Below are positions 58,531 through 64,000 of a stretch of 64,000 nt of DNA, piece after piece. Position numbers and translations under genes: made by a program. The stretch comes from Nilaparvata lugens. Taxonomy: Eukaryota > Arthropoda > Insecta > Hemiptera > Delphacidae. The stretch covers positions 96,664,943 through 96,728,942 of the forward strand of contig NC_052518.1 in the NCBI RefSeq assembly GCF_014356525.2, read 5' to 3'. The stretch's first letter is position 1. Each line of letters starts with the position of its first letter. The notes beneath the pieces were generated by a model. It made no database searches and was not told where the DNA came from. It saw only the letters and a program-made list of their open reading frames with translations.

Positions 58531-59330
58531 TGGCGCAGTCGGTAAATAAAAATCACAGCAAATGTCAACCATTCGACGGAACAACCGAAAATTGGATATA
58601 TTGGCACGAAAGGTTCAAGATTTTCCTACGAAATAGAAACATCAAAAACGAAGAAAAAAACGAGACTTACTACTTGAGAATCTGGGACCGCAACCATTCA
58701 AGATAGTTTTCGATTCTATGCATCCGACCCCCATAAACAACATTGGATTTAATGATGCAATAGAAGTCTAAAACAAATACTACACGAAACCACAAGCACC
58801 TCTATCCCAGAGAGTTTGTTTTTCTCGACGATTCCGGAATGAAGGTGAGACCATAACTCAATTTGAACTAGATTTAAGGTTTCTCACAGGAAATTGTAAT
58901 TTTGGTGATAACCTGGATGAACGTTTAAGAGATCAGTTCATATTAGGCATCAACAACGATAGTTGGCAACTTGAGTTATTGAGAATGCATGCATCAACAC
59001 AAACAACTTTTACAAAAATAGTAGAATCAGCAAAATTGCTAGAAACCGTTAACCTTAAACAGCAAGAAATTAAAAACAGTTCAACAAATTTGAATAGAGT
59101 AAAAATTTCTGATAAACATCAGGCAATGGAATCTAACCCTCAAAAGTACAACGAAAAATATGAAAAGAAATCGACTCTAAAATTGAACAAAAATACACAT
59201 TGTCTCTGTTGTGGAAACCGGCGACATTCTGATGGTGTCATGTGCACTGCAAATAACAAATTTTGTAAAGCTTGCGGAGGTACCGAGGTAAGAACCATTT
59301 TGCTAGAGCATGTCTAAAAGTAGGGAACGC
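58530..59330 (+). pseudogene. Ty3/gypsy gag, element 1, frameshifted
   Basis: The first frame (MAQSVNKNHSKCQPFDGTTE) holds the capsid N-terminal region with NWIYWHERFKIFL and runs into a frameshift near 58668 and a stop. The frame resumes with the RNEGETITQFELDLRFLTG and LRDQFILGINND capsid blocks, then a Lys-rich part and two cysteine motifs (CLCCGNRRHSDGVMC and CKACGG), where another frame change leads into the pol frame (KNHFARAC completes the knuckle). Gag packages the RNA. This copy cannot make it intact. Confidence 0.85.
58531..58542 (+). other. Primer binding site, tRNA-Ser type
   Basis: TGGCGCAGTCGG follows the LTR directly. TGGCGCAGTC is complementary to the 3' end of insect tRNA-Ser (as I recall it), a primer used by several gypsy-group elements. 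The gag start codon overlaps it: A is the last base of the LTR and TG the first two of this site. Confidence 0.75.
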
Positions 59331-59772
59331 TACAATTGTAAAAGACAAACAGATAAATCAGGTCCGCGAAAATTTATCAATAGAAGATGACAACCTGTCA
59401 CTTTCCGATATTGAACATATAGGAACTCTGGAAAAAGGCTGTAAAGTAATGGTGAACGTTAAACTCAACAACAACACAGTGAAAATGCTGTATGATCCAG
59501 GTGCCGCTTACAGCGTTATTAACGAGAAATTATGGAAACAAATTGGAAGTCCCATTTTAAAACCAACAAGAAACCTCACGGCATACACAGGGATTGACAT
59601 TGAAACACTTGGAGAAACACATATAAATGTCAATGCTTTTGGTGACTCCAGGAAATTACCAGTAATTGTTATAAAGAAAGATGACATACCTTTGTTTGGA
59701 CTTAATTGGGTCCTCAAATTCAATCTACCCTTACCTCCCGGTGCTGAAATATGCTCAGTAAAAAAACGATAA
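59281..59772 (+). pseudogene. Ty3/gypsy protease region, element 1
   Basis: After the knuckle end KNHFARACLK comes a retroviral-type aspartic protease: MLYDPGAAYSVI occupies the active-site position, where DTGA or DSGA is expected, so DPG is a substitution likely to abolish activity. IPLFGLNWVLKF is the conserved C-terminal block. A TAA at 59770-59772 ends the frame. Confidence 0.82.
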
Positions 59773-59797
59773 GCTCTCCACAAAAAAGAACTCAGTT

Positions 59798-61210
59798 TTG
59801 GTAAATAAAATAATCACAGATTTTTCTGATGTTTTCAATCCAAATCTGGGAACAATAAAGAACTGCAAGGTACTTTTCCACATGTCAAAAAATGCCATAC
59901 CAATAGTTGCAAAACCACGTCCAGTTCCGTTTTCCTTAAGAAAAGCAGTAGAAATGGAACTACAACGTTTAGTAGACAGTAATGTACTATCACCTGTAAA
60001 CACAAGTGAAGAACCTATCACATGGTCCTCACCAATAGTTATTGTGGTGAAACCTACAGGAGCAGCCCGGATATGTGCTGATTTTAAAACCACCATAAAC
60101 AAGTTTATAAGTCCAGACAACTATCCCCTACCTAGGTTTGAAGAAATCACTTCAAAACTTACAGGAGGGAAAGAATTCACAATTATTGATTTGAAGGATG
60201 CATATCTACAAATGGAAGTTGATACTTCTGTACAAAAGTATCTCACTATTTCTACTCATAAAGGATTTTTCAGATATTCACGCCTTCCTTTTGGGATAAT
60301 AAATAGCAACAGCAGTTTTTCAGTGTAAAATGGATCAAATCTTGGCTGGCTTGGGAGGCGTTGCATGTCTTTTAGACGATGTAATAATAACAGCTCCCAC
60401 AAGAGAAGAACACATTAACAGAGTCAGGGAAGTGTTAAAACGATTTGAAAACAATGGACTTCGAGTACAAACCACAAAATGTAAATGGTTTGAGGAATCA
60501 GTGAACAATTTGGGACACAGAATAGATCAAACAGGTATACACCCCACAACTGAACACATCAAAGCCGTAGAAGATATGCCATCACCAAAAAATGTCAAAG
60601 AACTAAGATCCTTCTTGGGATCAATCAACTACTACAGTAAATTTGTTCCACATTTACAATCACTGTGCGTTCCGTTACACAAATTACTTCAAAAAGGAGC
60701 AAATTGGCACTGGGATAAAAAACATGAACAAATCGCTACAAAATTGAGACATTTATTAACAACATCAGATACTTTAGCTCATTATGATGAATCACTTCCT
60801 CCAATTCTTGCCACAGACGCAAGTGAAGTCGGATTAGGTGCAGCTCTTTTTCACAGATATACTGATGGTACTGAAAGGCCAATTTTGTTCGCATCAAGAC
60901 GACTTGACAAAGCTGAAAAACGGTACAGTGTGATTGAAAAAGAAGCATTAGGTTTAATTTTCGGAGTAACACGTTTTGAACAGTTCCTCTATGGCAGACA
61001 CTTTGAGATTCGTACTGATCATAAAGCTTTAGTGAAAGTTTTCGGTGAAAATGACTCTATTCCAAAAGTTGTTTCCAACCGTATTGCTAGATGGGCTTTA
61101 ATTTTGAGCTCATAGGACTACTCAATAAATTATCACAGAGGTGCAGATAATGCAACGGTGGATATGCTATCAAGGTTTCCTTTGGAAAATGTATTGAAGT
61201 CAAAAAACGA
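59798..61210 (+). pseudogene. Ty3/gypsy reverse transcriptase and RNase H, element 1
   Basis: 59798-60328 carries fingers and palm: AKPRPVPFSLRKAVEMEL, ICADFKTTIN, TIIDLKDAYLQMEV and FFRYSRLPFGI, then a stop with a frame slip. 60330-61115 continues with ACLLDDVII at the catalytic site (YLDD expected, so Tyr is replaced by Leu), GHRIDQTGI, the connection region (LRSFLGSINYYSKFVPHL) and RNase H (LATDASEVGLGAALF, RTDHKALV). A TAG at 61113-61115 precedes DYSINYHRGADN. Inactive. Confidence 0.9.
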
Positions 61211-61379
61211 AAAGTTTTGAAAACAATAGAGCACATCTTTTCCACCTTCGATTTCAAGATATACCATTATCAACAAAGAGCTCACAAGAAACAACAAAAC
61301 ATGACACAACACTTGCAAAAGTTACAAACTATCTCCGAAGTGGTTGGACAACAGATACAAATGTAAACAAAGAACTACT

Positions 61380-61978
61380 ACCATATTACAATATATGAGA
61401 AGAACTATCATTTGAAAATGGCATACTCCGCTGGTTGGGTCATTGAGTCATACCCACAAGACTAAGAACAAAAGTTCTACAAATTCTTCATGAAGGTCAT
61501 CCAGGAATTGTAGTAATGAAAGGAAAAACACGATTCCAAGTATGGTGGCCTGGACTGGACAAAGATTTAGAGGAACATGTGAAACACTGCACCGCATGTC
61601 AAGAAAACAGAAACAGAGATGTTGAGATGCCATTTTACTCATGGACTCTTCCAACAGAAGTGTGGTCTAGAATCCACATAGATTTCGCAGGACCATTTTT
61701 AGGGAAAATGTGGTTAGTCATTGTAGATGCTAGATCGAAATGGCTCGAAGTAATACCCATGTCAACAGCCACAACAAAATCCACGATCAATATATTACAA
61801 GATCTATTTTCTAAATTTGGCTACCCAAGAATAATTGTAAGTGACAATGGTCCTCAACTGACTTCGTATGAATTCCAAAATTTCTGCAAAGAACTGAACA
61901 TAAAACATGCACGTATCACCCCATATCACCCAAAAAGCAATGGATTGGCAATAGAGGTGCTTGTGAAAAGTAAAATAT
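61380..61978 (+). pseudogene. Ty3/gypsy integrase, element 1, 3'-truncated
   Basis: The zinc-binding part is seen as HEGHPGIVVMKGKTR and HCTACQENRNRD. The catalytic core has IHIDFAGPFLGK (first Asp) and VSDNGPQL (second Asp). After PYHPKSNGLA the expected catalytic Glu is lost: the frame changes into unrelated sequence and stops at 61978. About 40 bp of filler then leads into the inverted LTR of element 2. The C-terminal third of integrase and the own 3' LTR are missing. Confidence 0.9.
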
Positions 61979-61991
61979 GAATATTAGACAT

Positions 61992-62150
61992 GAATATTAG
62001 AAATAAATAAGTCTCAAAGATTAATACTCAACGTGTGTAATCTCTATTAAAACATGTAGGATAGAGTGAATTCCAATCAACAAACTATTAAATATTATAA
62101 CTGATTTATGTCATCTGTTTTGCATAACATCTGGTTTCTGGTATACTACA
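61992..62150 (-). repeat. 3' LTR of Ty3/gypsy element 2 (inverted)
   Basis: Reverse complement of the LTR at 58368-58530, from TGTAGTATACC (62150 downward) to TCTAATATTC. The last few bases (TACA end) are lost at the junction with element 1. Confidence 0.9.
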
Positions 62151-62170
62151 TCTTCCCCCTTTCTTCTTAA
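62151..62170 (-). other. Polypurine tract of Ty3/gypsy element 2
   Basis: On the minus strand AAGAAGAAAGGGGGAAGA abuts the TG start of the LTR, the plus-strand primer position. Confidence 0.85.
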
Positions 62171-62184
62171 GTTCAATCTGCATA

Positions 62185-63312
62185 TCATAGTTGATCTGCG
62201 TGGCATCTTCTCATCGTTTCCTCAACGTTCACTAGGTATGAGTATGGTCCATTTACTTTAACGATTTTTCCTTTTTTGTAGCCTTTGCCTGATCTGTCTA
62301 GTACCCATACGCCATCGCCCTCTCCGAACACCTTTGTGTTGACTCTCGGCTTGCTGTTCCCTTGTCTAACTAACTCTTCGTCTACTCTGTCGTTAACATC
62401 TGGTAGTAATAGATCTATTTTGCAGCGTAACTCGCGACCGAACATCATAAAAGCAGGTGTTTTTCCCGTTGCTCTCTTTGGGGATGTTCCATGAGCGAAT
62501 AAAAATTTATTTAGTTTTTCTTGTAAGGTGCCAGTACTTCCTTTTGAAATTCCCATACGTTCTTTGAACGTTCGTACACAACGCTTCGCCAATCCATTGC
62601 TTTTTGGGTGATATGGGGTGATACGTGCATGTTTTATGTTCAGTTCTTTGCAGAAATTTTGGAATTCATACGAATTCAGTTGAGGACCATTGTCACTTAC
62701 AATTATTCTTGGGTAGCCAAATTTAGAAAATAGATCTTGTAATATATTGATCGTGGATTTTGTTGTGGTTGTTGACATGGGTATTACTTCGAGCCATTTC
62801 GATCTAGCATGTACAATGACTAACCACATTTTCCCTAAAAATGGTCCTGCGAAATCTATGTGGATTCTAGACCACACTTCTGTTGGAAGAGTCCATAAGA
62901 AAAGTGGCCTCTCAACATCTCTGTTTCTGTTTTCTTGACATGCGGTGCAGTGTTTTACATGTTCCTCTAAATCTTTGTCCAGTCCAGGCCACCATACTTG
63001 GAATCGTGTTTTTCCTTTCATTGCTACAATTCCTGGATGACCTTCATGAAGAATTTGTAGTACTTTTGTTCTTAATCTTGTGGGTATGACTAAACGACCC
63101 GACCAGAGGAGTATGCCATTTTCAAATGATAGTTCTTCTCGTTTATTGTAATATGGTAGTAGTTCTTTGTTCACATTTGTATCTGTTGTCCAACCACTTC
63201 GGAGATAGTTTGTAACTTTTGCAAGTGTTGTGTCATGTTTTGTTGTTTCTTGTAAGCTCTTTGTTGATAATGGTATATCTTGAAATCGAAGGTGGAAAAG
63301 ATGTGCTCTATT
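62185..63312 (-). pseudogene. Ty3/gypsy integrase, element 2
   Basis: The 329-codon frame (63174-62185) is longer than in element 1: HEGHPGIVAMKGKTR, HCTACQENRNRD, IHIDFAGPFLGK, VSDNGPQL, then SNGLAKRCVRTFKERMG, where Lys stands in place of the catalytic Glu. The C-terminal domain has FGEGDGVWVLD and YKKGKIVKVNGPYSYLV and ends CHADQL then stop. The sequence upstream (63312-63175) continues the protein in the same style (KVTNYLRSGWTTDTN) after a frame shift shared with element 1. Confidence 0.9.
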
Positions 63313-63316
63313 GTTT

Positions 63317-64000
63317 TCAAAACTTTTCGTTTTTTGACTTCAATACATTTTCCAAAGGAAACCTTGATAGCATATCCGTCGTTGCATTATCTGCACCTCT
63401 GTGATAATTTATTGAGTAGTCGTATGAGCTCAAAATTAAAGCCCATCTAGCAATACGGTTGGAAACAACTTTTGGAATAGAGTCATTTTCACCGAAAACT
63501 TTCACTAAAGCTTTATGATCAGTACGAATCTCAAAGTGTCTGCCATAGAGGAACTGTTCAAAACGTGTTACTCCGAAAATTAAACCTAATGCTTCTTTTT
63601 CAATCACACTGTACCGTTTTTCAGCTTTGTCAAGTCGTCTTGATGCGAACAAAATTGGCCTTTCAGTACCATCAGTATATCTGTGAAAAAGAGCTGCACC
63701 TAATCCGACTTCACTTGCGTCTGTGGCAAGAATTAGAGGAAGTGATTCATCATAATGAGCTAAAGTATCTGATGTTGTTAATAAATGTCTCAATTTTGTA
63801 GCGATTTGTTCATGTTTTTTATCCCAGTGCCAATTTGCTCCTTTTTGAAGTAATTTGTGTAACGGAATGCACAGTGATTGTAAATGTGGAACAAATTTAC
63901 TGTAGTAGTTGATTGATCCCAAGAAGGATCTTAGTTCTTTGACATTTTTCGGTGAAGGCATATCTTCTATGGCTTTGATGTGTTCAGTTGTGGGGTGTAT
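63317..64000 (-). pseudogene. Ty3/gypsy connection and RNase H, element 2 (continues beyond the window)
   Basis: The minus-strand frame runs in from the window end: MPSPKNVKELRSFLGSINYY, then RNase H LATDASEVGLGAALFHRY, ALGLIFGVTRFEQFLYGRHF, RTDHKALV and NYHRGADNATTDMLSRFP, ending FPLENVLKSKNEKF and TGA. It is very close to element 1 but lacks that copy's stop before DYSINYHRG. The reverse transcriptase proper must lie outside the window. Confidence 0.9.

Noticed and set aside
61214..61222. Programmed frameshift site in the Ty3/gypsy pol
   Set aside because: Shared by both copies, but these may be duplicates of one defective element, and a shift between RNase H and integrase is not a known site; kept only as a finding to test.

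Overview
The window is repeat-dominated, AT-rich eukaryotic (insect-type) nuclear DNA. BEL/Pao, Ty3/gypsy, jockey-like and CR1-like retrotransposons, mariner, Harbinger-like (MADF) and Helitron relics, a tRNA-derived SINE, MITEs and satellites account for most of it. A hemipteran source is my inference from the general look of the repeats and was not tested. A 100-N assembly gap lies at 53197-53296. The only plausible host gene is an intronless CDK9-like protein kinase at 16025-16987 on the minus strand.

Layout. 1-592 is a minisatellite abutting a truncated retrotransposon endonuclease. 2665-3591 is a dead mariner-like transposase, followed by a foldback MITE at 3790-3982. 4260-5430 is an inverted-repeat element whose right arm lies inside a ~2 kb direct tandem duplication (5217-7328 and 7329-9243); only the first copy carries a ~220 bp retroposon insertion. 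10913-15662 is a Harbinger-like non-autonomous element invaded by a 2.5 kb probable solo LTR (TSD CTGA) and by a SINE (18 bp TSD). A second copy of that LTR (3.2 kb, TSD AGTC) lies inverted at 21052-24296, so the two copies flank the kinase gene. 24884-26140 is a worn satellite. 26437-29083 is a microsatellite-bounded Helitron-type remnant that keeps the helicase C-terminus and has a nested non-LTR fragment.

29838-35640 is a ~177 bp tandem array split by a near full-length jockey-like element on the minus strand. 35640-38025 is the integrase end of a Ty3/gypsy element with its 3' LTR. 40166-56644 is a large inverted structure: ~1 kb outer arms, then 153 bp satellite arms, enclosing a BEL/Pao element with LTRs that look identical (41132-47633) and a CR1-like element with FLYWCH and SGNH ORF1 modules (48306-53131). 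56716-58367 is a second Harbinger-like copy with a MADF fragment; it preserves the empty sites for the LTR and SINE insertions seen in the first copy. 58368-64000 holds two closely related Ty3/gypsy elements, tail to tail.

Almost all coding sequence belongs to mobile elements and is broken by stops or frameshifts. There is no operon-like organisation. The interest lies in the nesting order, the inverted structures, and a few preserved modules: the kinase, the MADF fragment, the FLYWCH/SGNH ORF1 and the Helitron helicase end.
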